A stretch of DNA of 64,000 nucleotides, taken from the NCBI GenBank assembly GCA_963978895.1, contig OZ022239.1, positions 17,721,389 through 17,785,388 on the forward strand, in the 5' to 3' direction. The position numbers were made by a program, and so were the translations under genes. Source of the DNA: Erpobdella octoculata. Its lineage: Eukaryota; Annelida; Clitellata; Hirudinida; Erpobdellidae. Under the pieces are notes generated by a model that had not been told where the DNA came from, did not search any database, and saw nothing but the letters and a program-made list of their open reading frames with translations. The first letter of the stretch is position 1. Each line of letters starts with the position of its first letter. Positions 47,658 to 60,396 of this stretch are shown piece after piece.

Positions 47658-48374
47658 CCCGCAGCACATGATTGACAGTCACGTGCATCCAATGAGTCAC
47701 AAGCAATAGATTAGTATTCAAGACTAGTAATCAACGTTGATAAAATTAATTTAACGAGTGCCAAGTAACGAGGCAAGAATAAACCAGCACAACCCATAAC
47801 CAATCGGAAGATCACAAGCGATTTAAACAAAAGAACTCTCCATGGACATTTGTGTACAAAGCGACATATGCTTTTACGGGAAGATTGCTGAGTTGTAAGA
47901 TAGAAAGCAAACTGAAATTATGAAGGACGTTCAATATACTTTAATAATAGAACAATTATTAAACAGACTATGATTAGTTATTCCAAAAAAACATAAGGAA
48001 AGAGATTATAATATAATAAATTCCTACATTATATATATATATAGAATAAGTATATCTGTTCTGCTCATGAATTTCCACTAGATGAAATAAGCTATAGCGG
48101 GAGCGCTCAAACGGTTCGATTAACAAATATAAACATAGAACAATAAGCGCTAAATCTGACAGTTTTGAAATACTTTTGAGTAAAAGGTTTTCACTGAAAT
48201 AAATAAATAAATACGTTAAATCCGGCTTCAAAGCCGGCCATCAAATCCGGCTCCAAAGCCGGCCATCAAATCCGGCCGGAGCCGGATTTGACCGGATTCG
48301 GAAAAATGGCCGGTTTTCGGCCGGGGCCGGAGCCGGGGCCGGTTTTCGGTGCAACCCTAATATATACATATATA
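47656..48374. other. hAT-related GC-rich end and spacer
   Basis: 48215-48357 carries CCGGCCATCAAATCCGGC-type units and ends GGTGCAACCCTA, the inverse of the terminus at 49644. It is therefore the end of a second copy of the CCGG-family hAT, on the opposite strand. Its other end was not located; 47656-48210 is otherwise featureless. Confidence 0.5.
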
Positions 48375-49519
48375 TCTATATATATAAAAGAACATGTCCT
48401 GACTGACTGACTGACTGACTGATAATTAACGCCGAGCTCAAACGCCTCATCCTAGGAACGTGAAATTTGGAACTTATATTACTTTTATTGCGTAAGCATC
48501 CGCTAAAAAAGGATTTTTAAAAATTTTGCTCCTGAGGGGAAGAAACTAGAAAACAAACTTTTTTTCTAAAACAATGTATATCTCGAAAACCAAAAATGAG
48601 GAGATTTGAAATTTGGTATATGGATTCTTCTTGAAAAACAAAAAGATACGTGTTTCACCATTTTTTGAAAATTTGGTTTCCAGAACTTCAAATGTGGGGT
48701 GGAAAATATGGTTATTTGGTTTTTAAAGTAGCTGCTACTCAAAAACTGTGAATGCTACAAAAGTAAAAATTAGTATTTAGTTTCTACTCCAAAAATAATG
48801 AAATACGTGTTTCACCATTTTTTGAAAATTTGGTTTCCAGGACTTCAAATATGGGGTGGAAAATATGGTTATTTGGTTTTTAAAGTAGCTGCTACTCAAA
48901 AACTGTGAATGCTACAAAAGCAAAAAATTAGTATTTAGATTCTACTCCAAAAATAATGAAATACGTGTTTCACCATTTTTTGAAAATTTGGTTTCCAGGA
49001 CCTCATTTGTGAAGTGGAAAAGGGTTATTTGATTTTAAAATAACTGCTGCTCAAAAACTGTAAGATGTGAAAATTATTATTTTGAGGTTTTGTGCCGGTT
49101 AAAAGTAGATGAGGTCAGTTTATCACCAAACGGACGGGCCAGGCCGTTATTTTAGGGTCTTCATATGGCCCTGCCCAAACCTTAAATCAAGGTGGGACGG
49201 GCTGAGATTTTTAACCAAGTATATAGACATTTTAGCAATTTCATGGTGTTCAGACGGGCCGGGCTAAACCTGAAGTGTAGGTGGGACGGGCCGAAGTTTT
49301 TCATCAAGTATATAGAACTTCTGGGCCTGTAAAATCGGGCCGGGCCCATATTAGACGGACCGTGCCGGGCCAGGAATTTCGGTTTTTAATACGGGCTAAA
49401 CCAAGTTGTCGACTAGCCGAACCGAGACCTAAAAAATTGATCCGTGCAGTACTCTACTATGTATGCACGGTTGAAATTTTCTAATTTCATGCGAGCGAAG
49501 CCGCTACGGGCACTGCTAG
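48375..49519 (+). mobile_element. non-autonomous Helitron, complete copy B
   Basis: The 5' end is TCTATATATATAAAAGAACA preceded by A. The 3' end is GCTACGGGCACTG then CTAG followed by T. The TC...CTRR termini and A|T insertion site are the Helitron signature. It is 1145 bp and contains about three tandem units of roughly 165 bp (48600-49070) and a CGGGCC-rich segment (49120-49400). No Rep/helicase. Homologous to 10017-11490. Confidence 0.85.
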
Positions 49520-49537
49520 TATATATATATGTATGTA

Positions 49538-49569
<32 letters not shown>

Positions 49570-49589
49570 CATATATATATATGTATGTA

Positions 49590-49621
<32 letters not shown>

Positions 49622-49643
49622 CATATATATATATGTATGTATT
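49520..49643. repeat. TA/GTATGTAAATA microsatellite
   Basis: TA runs with GTATGTAAATA interruptions, duplicated once. Confidence 0.9.
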
Positions 49644-50469
49644 AGGGTTGCACCGAAAACCGGCCCCGGCCGAAAACCGGCCATTTTTCCGAATCCGGTC
49701 AAATCCGGCTCCGGATTTGAAGCCGGATTTAACGTATTTATTTATTTATATCAGTGAAATAAATACATATATATATATATATATATATATATCTTTCAAA
49801 TGGCTTATCTATTTCTTATCAGTTTACTTCATATAGCTAGGTGATTCATTAATAAATTTAATCTTCCGATTGCTGCAACAGAATATCACGCCTGGAAGCT
49901 CTATAAGGTCACGCTCGCGAATCTTGAACTCTCTTTCTCTCTTTTGTTAAATTATTCTTGTTTTGTTTGAGTATTAAAAATTAACGGCATAAAATGGCTG
50001 AGAAAAAATCGGGCTTTTGGGCGTATTTTGATGTCAAAATCACGAATAATTCGAAGGCTGTTTGTAAAAACTGCTACACTGAGTTGTCACGCTGCAAGAC
50101 TAATACTTCCAAACGTTTTTTGACGTCTTATCTGCTTACTCATCTAAGATCTAAGCATCCAATCCTGTACAGTGAGATGAACAGTTTAAAGACTTCGATG
50201 GCGGCTGCTGTTGAAGTTGCCACTGCCACCTCCTCGAATACTGTTTACTATTTTTTGTTTATTGTTTATTTGAAATAAAGCTGATATTGTCTGTCGGTTA
50301 ATACGTTGGTTTTTATAGATAACATCCAATTGAACAAAAAAATGAATAATGAATAATAAAAAATGACAAGACCGGCCCCGGCTCCGGCCCCGGCCGGATT
50401 TTGAATTATGAATCCGGCCAGAACCTGCCCCGGCCGGATTTGAAAAACCCAAGTCCGGTGCAACCCTAG
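49644..50469 (+). mobile_element. short hAT with CCGG-rich termini, retaining a BED finger ORF
   Basis: The termini TAGGGTTGCACCGAAAACCGG and CCGGTGCAACCCTA are inverse copies. The interior is only about 800 bp, so the catalytic part of the transposase is deleted. The flanks are TA repeats, so no TSD is readable. Confidence 0.8.
49994..50278 (+). CDS. BED-type zinc-finger ORF of the short hAT
   Basis: A 94-residue ATG-started frame. Residues 8-58 form a BED finger: the FWAYFDV aromatic motif, C-x2-C ([10 protein letters not shown]), then L..HLRSKHP supplying the two histidines. BED fingers are the DNA-binding N-termini of hAT transposases. The frame ends about 35 residues later without any DDE domain, so the product could only bind DNA. 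It sits alone between intact hAT termini. Expression is unknown; it may be no more than the leftover of an internal deletion. Confidence 0.7.
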   Translation: MAEKKSGFWAYFDVKITNNSKAVCKNCYTELSRCKTNTSKRFLTSYLLTHLRSKHPILYSEMNSLKTSMAAAVEVATATSSNTVYYFLFIVYLK

Positions 50470-50480
50470 TATGTATAAAT

Positions 50481-50541
<61 letters not shown>

Positions 50542-50607
50542 CATATTAGTTTTGTTTTTCCTATTAATTATATATATATATATATGTATATATATATGTA
50601 TATATAT

Positions 50608-50650
<43 letters not shown>

Positions 50651-50701
50651 TATATATATACATATATATATATATGTATATATATATATACATATATATA
50701 C

Positions 50702-50760
<59 letters not shown>

Positions 50761-50816
50761 GATATATATATACATATATATATACATATATATATATATG
50801 TATATATATATATATG

Positions 50817-50896
<80 letters not shown>

Positions 50897-51059
50897 CATA
50901 AGCGTTACAGAATCAGTCAGTGACGGGGTCTACTATTATATTAATTTGATATATATATATATATATATATATATATCAATGATAAAAAATTGTATTTAAT
51001 AACTACTATACGACTAATTACGTCAGCGTGACAGAATCAGCAAATGAGTGACGTGGTCT
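50470..51059. repeat. complex TA/TACATA microsatellite and short duplicated flank
   Basis: TA runs interrupted by CATA and GATA to about 50895. GTTACAGAATCAGTCAGTGACG (50905) is then repeated imperfectly at 51030 (GTGACAGAATCAGCAAATGAG) before the LTR element. Confidence 0.85.
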
Positions 51060-51064
51060 ACTAT

Positions 51065-51231
51065 TGTTATATCTTTATTATTCTAATTAAATGGTAATAA
51101 TATAATCTACCTAAGTGGTTGCTAACACTTACTAGATCTTTCTGGTTATGATTGTTAATAAAATGTTTGTTTGTTCATGATATGATTAAGAAGGAAATAG
51201 AATAAAAACTCATATATATATATATACATAC

Positions 51232-51305
<74 letters not shown>

Positions 51306-51353
51306 GTCTATATATATATATATATATTTATACAAACATATATATATATAACA
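51065..51353 (-). repeat. 3' LTR
   Basis: 289 bp; includes a (TA)n core. Outside it, the non-repeat sequence matches 54161-54300 nearly perfectly, suggesting recent insertion. Confidence 0.85.
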
Positions 51354-51364
51354 CCTCCCCCTCT

Positions 51365-51682
51365 TTATAGAAAATCATATGATTCCCTACTGGGGTCCAG
51401 TACTATCCGTCTTGGAGGGTTGCAATAACGTTTAGGTCTTGCCTCCGGTTCTATTCCTGTTGGAATGTGTGACAATTCCTCCGGATTGGCTTCATTATCT
51501 ATATGGCTCGGAACATGGTCTCCTTGTCTATTCTGTCGATCCTTATTCTCCGTAACCCGAGGGGTTGCGTTTATGTCTGGTTCCAACATCTCTTCCTCTT
51601 CTGGGAACACAATTCTTACCGGGGCTTTCTCTCCATCACTTTTATCTTGAAGGGGCACTGGCATGTCGAATGTCTCAAACAT
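51365..51682 (-). pseudogene. Pol C-terminal tail fragment
   Basis: A 105-residue frame ends about 10 bp before the polypurine tract. It contains [16 protein letters not shown], the R-R-x2-R-P-P type tail seen at the C-termini of many Ty3-like integrases. It is separated from the integrase frame by the insertion at 51.7-52.2 kb. Confidence 0.55.
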
Positions 51683-51985
51683 TTCTTTAAGTGCCCAATC
51701 TAAATTCCTTGGTCTTAATTGATTTGTATGCCTTTTTGTAATCCTTCTGTCAATCTCGACTTTGTAAACCGTGTTTTTATCAATGCTTTTATTAACTCGT
51801 CGTCTCTGTTTCTCTGTCTGTCTGTTTCTCTGTCGGTTTCAAATCTTGCAATCAAGTTTTGAGTCACTTCCTGATGATAGATTTTTTTCAAATTTTGCAT
51901 ACATGCTCAAAATAGAAGACAATGCAATATTCAATTATTAGTTTTACAATAAGTCAATTAATTTAGTTAATTTTAATTAATTTTG

Positions 51986-52114
<129 letters not shown>

Positions 52115-52203
52115 TTATAAATAAACAAACAAACAGAGACGACGAGTTAATAAAAAATTGATTGCAAAATTTGTGTTTTAATTACATATAAAAGCATTGG
52201 GTT

Positions 52204-53519
52204 TTAAAAATTCGTTTTTAATTTACTTGTTCCAATTCTTTTTAAAATCTTCCCTGGTATCCATCTGGGATGGTTTGGATTTTTATAATCTCTAGCGTAC
52301 ACCGCATCTTGTTCTTTAAAAACTCTCGGTCTTGCCCCATTCCTTTTGTCAAACTGTCTCTTCATGCAAGACTTTTTTTCTGAATGCTTTTCGTCTTTTT
52401 TAGTACTTAGTTGTAAGTCTGATAGTGGTGTTCTAATTTGTCTCCCCAAAAAATTTTTTGCGGGAGATTTTTGATGTGGACTAGATGGGCATGGTGTAGA
52501 TCTATAACACAACAAAAACTTTTGCACCAAATCCTCGGTAATTCCTTCACCTTTTAGCTTTTGTATGGTTTTTTTGAAAGTATCAACAAATCTTTCTGCT
52601 TGACCATTACTTTGTGGATGAAAAAGAGGTATTCGGATATGACTGATAAATTTTGACTGACAAAATCTTTCAAATTCCATAGAAGTAAATTGTGTTCGTT
52701 ATCTGATACCAATGTCTTGGGAAATCCATACCGAGCAAACATTCTGTTCAGCTCGCGAATTGTCGTTGTTGAGGTAGCCGCACTCCTAATTTCTGACCAT
52801 TTTGAATATGTGTCCACAACAACCAGAAACATTGAATTCTTCATTGGTCCCGCAAAATCAATGTGAATTCTCTCCCAGGCCTGTGATGGTTCAGGCCATG
52901 GTGACGTGTTTTTTATAGGCATTTTAACTGCTTTTTGACATGCATCACAGGTTTTCACCATACTTTCAATATCTCTATCGATTTTATGCCAATACACCGA
53001 CTGTCTGGCCAGCATTTTCATTCTCGTAATTCCTGGATGACCCTGATGTAGCATCCTCAATATACGCCGTTGCAGTTTTTTTGGAATTACTGCTCTTACA
53101 ACCATAAATAGAATGCCATCATGTAAAGTCAAATCAGTTGCTTTACTTTGGAATGCATTCCAGTTTGATCCAGGTTTAACTTTTGGCCAAAATCCTTTTT
53201 TAATGATCTCACTTAACTCTCTGAGTTCAGAGTCTTCTTCTGTCATAATTTGAATATCTTTCTTACTAACAGGTAATTGTCTCATCGTATCCTCTTGTAT
53301 CATTGTGATGTCTTCGTTTACACCTGCTATTATCAAATCTTCATTTCCTGTTGTTTCATCCAAGTCAAATTCGTCACTAAACTCTGACCCTGAATATTCG
53401 GTGCCGTCGTCTGTTATGGAGGATTCCGTTTCAGAACCGTCGTTGTATGGGCAAAAACCATAGTTGTTATTGCCATTATTATAATCATCATCGTCATTTT
53501 CATCCTCATCATTTTGCAT
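52204..53519 (-). pseudogene. Ty3-type integrase fused to an acidic gag-derived segment
   Basis: Frame 53519-52554 starts with the acidic module (GSETESSITDDGTEYSGSE), then has the integrase H2C2 zinc finger (LHQGHPGITRMKMLARQ ... CDACQ) and the catalytic core start (WERIHIDFAGP, VVVDTYSKW). A one-base shift near 52680 moves the reading to 52680-52204, which continues with IPLFHPQSNGQAER (the third-acidic-residue block) and RWIPGKILKRIG. Integrase joins element cDNA to host DNA. The region that should hold protease, RT and RNase H is absent between the acidic module and the finger. Confidence 0.8.
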
Positions 53520-54148
53520 TTTGTTTTCAACATTCCTCTCATCTTCTTTAATTTCTTTTCGACGTCCAAACCAACTGTATCACTGACACCATCTTTGCAT
53601 GGTTTCTCTTGAGCATCCTTGCAATGTTCATTATCATGACCATCTTTGACAGGCACATCATCATGACCGTCTTTGACAGGCTCATCATCATGACCATCTT
53701 TGCATGGTTCATCTTGAACATCTTTGCATGGTTCATCTTGAACATCTTTGCAAAGCTCATCTTGAACATCTTTGCAAGGCTCATCACCATGACCATCCTT
53801 GCATGGTTCATCTGGTACATTCTTGCATGGTTCATCTTGACCGTCTTTTTTGTTTCCGCAATTGTTTGTGTCACCATTGAGGAGTTCAAGAAAATTCTTC
53901 CTTTCTTGCTGTGCTGCTCTGTGTGCTGCTCTGTTTTCCTCCGTCATTTTATTCAGAGCCTTCAGGTTAACTTTGACGTATTTATTGTCCTGCATCATTG
54001 AAATTAAATGAAGAAATCTTTTTTCAGTTTCTTCTTTTTCAATTCTCTTTTCTTCTTTTTCTCGAGCTTCCCTCCCTTTTTCTCGAGCCTCTTTTTCAAT
54101 TAGAAACTTAAGCAATTGTACTAAGTTTGAATCTTGGTCCTTTGACAT
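53414..54148 (-). CDS. DEPCKD-repeat gag-like ORF, left arm copy
   Basis: The ATG at 54148 follows the LTR by 13 bp. The first 55 residues are a highly charged helix (KEAREKGREAREKEEKRIEK). A block shared with the 7.8-kb element follows (LNKMTEENRAAHRAAQ, FLELLNGDTNN), then about ten DEPCKD/DEPVKD units. Two single-base deletions relative to the 7.4-kb copy shift the frame just after VGLDVE, so the natural end is uncertain. No CCHC motif; function unknown. Confidence 0.6.
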   Translation of the reverse strand: MSKDQDSNLVQLLKFLIEKEAREKGREAREKEEKRIEKEETEKRFLHLISMMQDNKYVKVNLKALNKMTEENRAAHRAAQQERKNFLELLNGDTNNCGNKKDGQDEPCKNVPDEPCKDGHGDEPCKDVQDELCKDVQDEPCKDVQDEPCKDGHDDEPVKDGHDDVPVKDGHDNEHCKDAQEKPCKDGVSDTVGLDVEKKLKKMRGMLKTKCKMMRMKMTMMIIIMAITTMVFAHTTTVLKRNPP

Positions 54149-54160
54149 CTTGGTCGCCAA

Positions 54161-54553
<393 letters not shown>

Positions 54554-54560
54554 ACTATTA

Positions 54561-54598
<38 letters not shown>

Positions 54599-54599
<1 letters not shown>

Positions 54600-55560
54600 T
54601 AGCTGACCCAGCAAACGTTGTTTTGCTTTATAAATTATTTTTTTTATTTTTATTAGAGGTTTAATGTACAGATGATGTCAAGTTAAAAAAATCAATCTCA
54701 AAGAACAATCGAGTGTACAATGTTTTTAAATGCTTTTATTTAACTTCATTTTTTCTGTTTGTCTGTGGTGATCAAATCTTAGAAACAAAAATTCACCCAC
54801 TTTTCAACCACCTAGAGCTCTAAAATTTTCAGGAAAGCTTTATTCTGGATGATAATACATGAATTTAATGTTTCCAACATGAATTAGATCTTAAATCAAT
54901 TAAAATTAATCAAATCAAATTAATTCGTTTGACAACCGGCCACAAAGCTCTGGCGATCGATATTTTGCATCTAAGTCCTAGTTTGCAATAGCGTTTACTA
55001 ATCTAAACATGTAATTTGCTTAGAGGCAAATAAAAGCATTTTTTCTTAAGTTTATTTTTTATCTTTACTTGTTTATGTTGCACATTGCGTCTGGGTTATT
55101 TTTAAAATTCAGTGGCAGCGGAAGTGCTGAATGAGCTGTTCTGCCTTCATCCAATAAAGTTGCTGCAATGCCAGACGATGCAACGGTCATTGCTATGCCA
55201 TTATTTGATCGTATTTCCGCGAGAATTAGAAAAATAAGAAATGTTTTCCTAGTTCCACCTGGTGCATTCAAAAGAAATTATTCACCTTGTCCTTCCAAAA
55301 CTGCCAGTATAATGCGGCCGTAAATGATTCTTTGTTCATTTCTACAGTATTGTACCACAGTTCACCTGATAGGAATCTGCCATGTTTTTTACCTCAAAAT
55401 GCAAGAAGATGATCATTTTCAATTTCAGATACTCTTTTATAGGAAACAGTATAAATGTAAATCATTGATTAAACTTGTCTCTTCTAATATAACACAGCGA
55501 AAACGCAAAAATTGATTTCCAATAGTATAAATTTTATATTCTTTTGATTTGATAGGTAGA
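54599..55560 (-). mobile_element. Helitron 3' fragment with helicase remnant, left arm
   Basis: On the minus strand it ends CAAACGTTTGCTGGGTCAG then CTAG and T, a Helitron 3' terminus. The piece upstream encodes part of the Pif1-like helicase. The 5' end is missing. Confidence 0.7.
55065..55271 (-). pseudogene. Helitron Pif1-like helicase fragment, left arm
   Basis: 68 codons: NAPGGTRKTFLIFLILAEIR is helicase motif I with the usual Gly of GGTGKT changed to Arg, then IAMTVASSGIAATLLDEGRT (motif Ia) and AHSALPLPL. The upstream sequence has a stop just before it. Non-functional fragment; identical in the right arm. Confidence 0.8.
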
Positions 55561-55622
55561 GTGTTTTTTCGTTTTTTCTTTTGTTAGTGTGCTAATTCTT
55601 TGACAATTTCGGTTCTTTCTGT

Positions 55623-55880
55623 TTGTTTACTTTTCTCGTTTTACTTTTGACCCTGAGGATGGCTGACATAGCTGAAACGGTTCGTCGGTCTGACTATAAA
55701 AGTTTAATGGAAAAGTTTTTGGCTAATTGTAGTCTCGAACAGAGAGTTTTGTGCCGAAAGGTCGAGAATTTGGCTCGAAAAGTTGTTTCTGCCAAATGGC
55801 GAGTTGTGTTTCTTAGAGCGTGTCTCAAAGATAAATTGATTCCACAGTTTATTCGCAATATATATGTATATATATATATT
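55623..55880 (+). pseudogene. retroelement-like ORF fragment, left arm
   Basis: About 80 codons: MADIAETVRRSDYKSLMEKF, LEQRVLCRKVENLARKVVSA, WRVVFLRACLKDKLIPQFIR. It resembles the conserved N-terminal part found in many invertebrate retroelement ORFs, but I cannot place the clade with certainty. It ends at TA sequence next to a solo LTR. Confidence 0.4.
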
Positions 55881-55882
55881 GA

Positions 55883-56067
55883 TGTAAAATCACTGGTTTG
55901 ACGATCAACTTCCTATCGATAAACCTTACATTTATTAGGGACATTAATGATTAATTATTATTAAGAGATTTGAAGGTATAAATAGCCTTAACAAAGCTTC
56001 ATTTATTATTTTCCAATAAACTGCAAAACCATTCTATTGAGCCCGGTATACGATTTGGTGATATCGT

Positions 56068-56071
<4 letters not shown>
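55883..56071 (+). repeat. solo LTR (family of the 6.2-kb element), left arm
   Basis: 189 bp TGTAAAATCACTGG...GATATCGTAACA, matching 6248-6454 in reverse orientation but lacking about 12 bp (TTCTGAATCCG). No internal region on either side. Confidence 0.85.
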
Positions 56072-56162
<91 letters not shown>

Positions 56163-56233
56163 TATATAATATATATATATATGTATATACGTAAATATAT
56201 ATACATATATATATATATATATAAATAAATATG

Positions 56234-56314
<81 letters not shown>
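56072..56314. repeat. (TA)n microsatellite, left arm
   Basis: TA runs with AAATA and TGTATATACGTA interruptions; mirrored at 60268-60481. Confidence 0.95.
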
Positions 56315-56317
<3 letters not shown>

Positions 56318-56505
56318 TGATGCATTTTTTTCCTATAAAAAGGACATAATTGCACCTTAATGTTTTTCCAAAGTATCTTTTTAAAATAATTCAAAAACAT
56401 TTTTAAATAGCCTACAACTTATTCTCAGACCTGCCAAATGTACACAACAAATTTCATAAAAATCAGTTTAGCCGTTTCGGAGGAGTTCGAAGTCAAACAC
56501 TATGA

Positions 56506-57663
56506 CACGAGATTTTTATATAAATAGATATAAAAATTCCGTGTCAGATCACTCGCTTGTGCGTTTCTGGATTCTGGTCCATCATCCTCTTCCGCTGCTT
56601 ATCGACGTCAATACTCGTGCTTGGAAAAGTTTCGACCCCGAGCAATTCCGTTTTTTACAAGTAAGTCCTCTGTGTGATCCGGCGTTCTATGAGACTATGT
56701 CAATTAGTCAGGTTCTCGAGGTTTTCGATACAACTTTATCATCACTTTTTCATTAGCATGCCCCGTCTTGTCTTGCCAAGCTGCGCAATCGGCCACTCAC
56801 TCCACGGTTTGACTCTGAAAGTGCTGCTTTAAAACGAAGATCGAGGAAGTTAGAAAGACGATATAGACGAACACAAGATCCCAACAATTGCATTTTATGG
56901 ATCAACAAGGTGCAAACGTCTCATGACCTTTACAGACAGAAACAAAATCTCTACTGGAAGATGAAGGTTGACGACAGTCGAGGGAGTCCTGGGAGACTAT
57001 GGCGGACATTATCTGGGGTGCTTGGTTGAGTTCGGAGCAACCCGATTTTGCCAAAAGATCTTACAGCCAACGATTTCTTCAGAGCATTCAACGATAAAAT
57101 AAGAGATATGCGCTAGTTCACGTCATATGCTTCCAGTCCACGATTTGACTCCGGCTGTTGTTCCTGTAATCTGCTGAGGGTTAAGTTTGTGAGTGTGGCT
57201 CATCAAATCTTCACCAAACAAAAATTGCTCCCTTGACCCACTACCGACATGGATGATCAAGCAATACTCTAGTAAACTGGCACCGTTTGTGACATTCCTG
57301 GACAGTTTCCTTCTGCTCAAAAAAATGCTGTCATCACACTGATCATGAAGAAGCGGAATTTAAACCCGTTCAACAACGGTAACTACCGCCCAATCTCGAA
57401 TTTGTCCTATTTGTCGAAACTACTGGAACAATACGTAGCCGCCCAGATAAACATCTACCTAGATGAAAACAACCTTCTCCCGATGTTTCAGTCGGCGTAC
57501 AGAAATCAGCAATCCACCGAAACAGCTATCCTGAAGGTACTGTCTAATATTTATGATGCGGCTGATTCGGGTCGGATCACGCTACTGGGACTTCTGGACC
57601 TCTCATCTGCATTCGACACTGTTGACCATTAAATTTTGGTCAACAAGCTCCATTTCTCGTAAG
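56506..57663 (+). pseudogene. L2-like LINE ORF2 (endonuclease end to RT start)
   Basis: Plus-strand pieces: SVSDHSLV, the last endonuclease motif (SDH), at about 56537; a linker with SPLCDPAFYE, RFDSESAALKRRSRKLERRY; then RT from 57345 (NGNYRPISNLSYLSKLLEQ, FQSAYRNQQSTETAIL, LLDLSSAFDTVDH). Stops and frameshifts interrupt it at 56756 and about 57040-57330. It is cut off by a hAT at 57664 before the catalytic FADD box. Dead copy. Confidence 0.85.
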
Positions 57664-59465
57664 CAGTGTTGACGAAAGTACTCAGAAAATGTACTTAAGT
57701 ATAAGTACTAAGTACTCTGTGTTAAATGTACTTTAAGTACAAGTACAAGTACATTATTAATCTTGTACTTAAGTACAAGTACAGATTTTTAAGTTGTACT
57801 TAAGTACAAGTACTCAAGTACATTGAACATTTTTATTGATCAAAACAAGATTGTTTCCACAGCATAAAACCAAGTATTTATTAAAAAAACCACCAAAATG
57901 CCTTGTTTTTATTCAAAAGAAGCAATGTTTCAAAATATGTGTCGCTGAGTCTATTACGCCGAGGAGTTAGTATGAGCCCCGCTTGACTGAATAATCTTTC
58001 AACAGCAGCGGACGATGGAATGGTCGTGTTGAATTTAAGAAAAACCTTTGCAACTATCGGATACCTAAATAAAATAAAAATTATAATTAAATATATCACA
58101 AAGATGTAAATTAAAAAAAAGCTCTCAAGACATCTTGTAACAAATCAAATGTTTACCTTTTTAGTTGATTCATGTCATGTTATGGATCATTTAAGTACTG
58201 ATAGGCTTCCACTTTGTAAGCTGAATCATTACTTTCTGAATCTGGTTCATGAAACCCGTAGAAATCTCCACTTAATTCTGTCACAACCTTTGCTTCTGGA
58301 GAAGTGTTTGTTTCATTTATACGTTTGATTTCAACTACAAACAGTTCTTCAGCCATCTTACGATGTGTCAATAGAAGCCAGCAAACTTTAAAGTATGGGT
58401 GTGAATGAATGAGTTCCTTTGAATCGTCGAAAAGCAAGTACCGCACTGTTCCGACCAAAATCATTTTTTAGCCAGTGGCATGTAACGCCGATATAACTTC
58501 GAGTCTGGTGAGTCCAAATGTCAGCTGTGGTACACACAAATTCACAGTCTTGTAGCGTCTTTTTTAAATTACCAGCCATTGTATCAAACATCAATGTTAA
58601 CCTGCTTTTTAAAGTTTCTGTACACATTACCTTGATTTTGTGATTAATTCCCTCAACCATATCTCTGAACCCTGGACCTTCTACAATAGACAGAGTGCAT
58701 GTCCCGAACTACAAATTCTGTTATTAATTGTTCTGCTTTTTTAGATGTAACCTGCCGATTTTCTGACATTTCGTCTAGCCGTATTTGCTTGGCAGATGAA
58801 CCAGGTCTATCAATATTTCCAGAAGCCCTTCGTTTGACCTGTTTTCTCTGCACGTGCATCGAGTCAATGTGCTCTTTACCATGAGCTCTCTAAAACCAAA
58901 TAATACACATTTTAAAATTCTAAGCTTACAAATTATCAAAATTCTCATTCTTAACGTACCTGAATATGCTTGGTGAAATTCGAAGGAGCTTTGTATTGAC
59001 CGCGAATGGAATTCTTTTTAGGCTTGCAAAGACTGCAAAGAGCTTCTATATTATCTCCATCGTCAGAAACTATTTCACTGAAATAAGTCCTCACAACTAA
59101 AGGCAGAACTTGATTAACTTTGTTGTTATCGGTACGTTCTGATAGATCGGCCATCTTGTAACAAACACTAATGTAAAAAATAGAATGACAAAGCATAACC
59201 TCGACAACAGGAAATGTTTGAGCATAGAATCTGTTACATAAACACTTATTTTTAAATTTACAAATTATAAATAATTTAAATAATAATTTTTAAATAAAAA
59301 TAAAATGATTTCTTTTTAAAGTACTTAGCTACTTTTAAAATGTACTTACTCAATAAGTACACTAAAAATGTACTTAAGTACAAGTACTAAGTACACGTTC
59401 GCGAAAGGACTTAAGTACAAGTACTCAAGTACATCTATTGTACTTAAGTACGTACTTAAGTACAT
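57664..59465 (-). mobile_element. hAT element with CAGTGTTG end and GTACTTAAGTAC arrays
   Basis: The left end CAGTGTTGACGAAAGTACTC is inserted in the LINE. Both subterminal regions (57670-57825 and 59320-59465) are packed with TACTTAAGTACAAGTAC motifs. The right end does not reach a matching CAACACTG; it stops where the inverted arm of the LINE begins, so the terminus was lost in the rearrangement. A broken transposase lies on the minus strand. Confidence 0.8.
57881..59154 (-). pseudogene. hAT transposase with BED finger, broken
   Basis: Exon 1 (59154-58960, MADLSERTDNNKV...) and exon 2 (from 58889) join at GTACGT/TTTTAG to complete a BED finger: C-x2-C in EALCSLCKP, then NFTKHIQ|RAHGKEH. 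A frameshift near 58700 leads to EGINHKIKVMCTETLKSRL and FVCTTADIWTHQTRSYIGVT (the DDE first-Asp region). After a degraded stretch with stops, 58099-57881 gives the hATC end (PSSAAVERLFSQAGLIL, RRNRLSD). Inactive. Confidence 0.8.
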
Positions 59466-59467
59466 AA

Positions 59468-60085
59468 GCGCATATCTCGTATTTTATCGTTGAATGCTCT
59501 GAAGAAATCGTTGGCTGTAAGATCTTTTGGCAAAATCGGGTTGCTCCGAACTCAACCAAGCACCCCAGATAATGTCCGCCATAGTCTCCCAGGACTCCCT
59601 CGACTGTCGTCAACCTTCATCTTCCAGTAGAGATTTTGTTTCTGTCTGTAAAGGTCATGAGACGTTTGCACCTTGTTGATCCATAAAATGCAATTGTTGG
59701 GATCTTGTGTTCGTCTATATCGTCTTTCTAACTTCCTCGATCTTCGTTTTAAAGCAGCACTTTCAGAGTCAAACCGTGGAGTGAGTGGCCGATTGCGCAG
59801 CTTGGCAAGACAAGACGGGGCATGCTAATGAAAAAGTGATGATAAAGTTGTATCGAAAACCTCGAGAACCTGACTAATTGACATAGTCTCATAGAACGCC
59901 GGATCACACAGAGGACTTACTTGTAAAAAACGGAATTGCTCGGGGTCGAAACTTTTCCAAGCACGAGTATTGACGTCGATAAGCAGCGGAAGAGGATGAT
60001 GGACCAGAATCCAGAAACGCACAAGCGAGTGATCTGACACGGAATTTTTATATCTATTTATATAAAAATCTCGTGTCATAGTGTT
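59468..60085 (-). pseudogene. LINE fragment, right arm copy
   Basis: Inverse copy of 56506-57114: the same frame (SVSDHSLV, SPLCDPAFYE), but it ends before the RT region. Confidence 0.85.
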
Positions 60086-60263
60086 TGACTTCGAACTCCT
60101 CCGAAACGGCTAAACTGATTTTTATGAAATTTGTTGTGTACATTTGGCAGGTCTGAGAATAAGTTGTAGGCTATTTAAAAATGTTTTTGAATTATTTTAA
60201 AAAGATACTTTGGAAAAACATTAAGGTGCAATTATGTCCTTTTTATAGGAAAAAAATGCATCA

Positions 60264-60267
<4 letters not shown>

Positions 60268-60323
<56 letters not shown>

Positions 60324-60333
60324 CATATTTATT

Positions 60334-60364
<31 letters not shown>

Positions 60365-60396
60365 TTACATATATACATATATATATATATTATATA

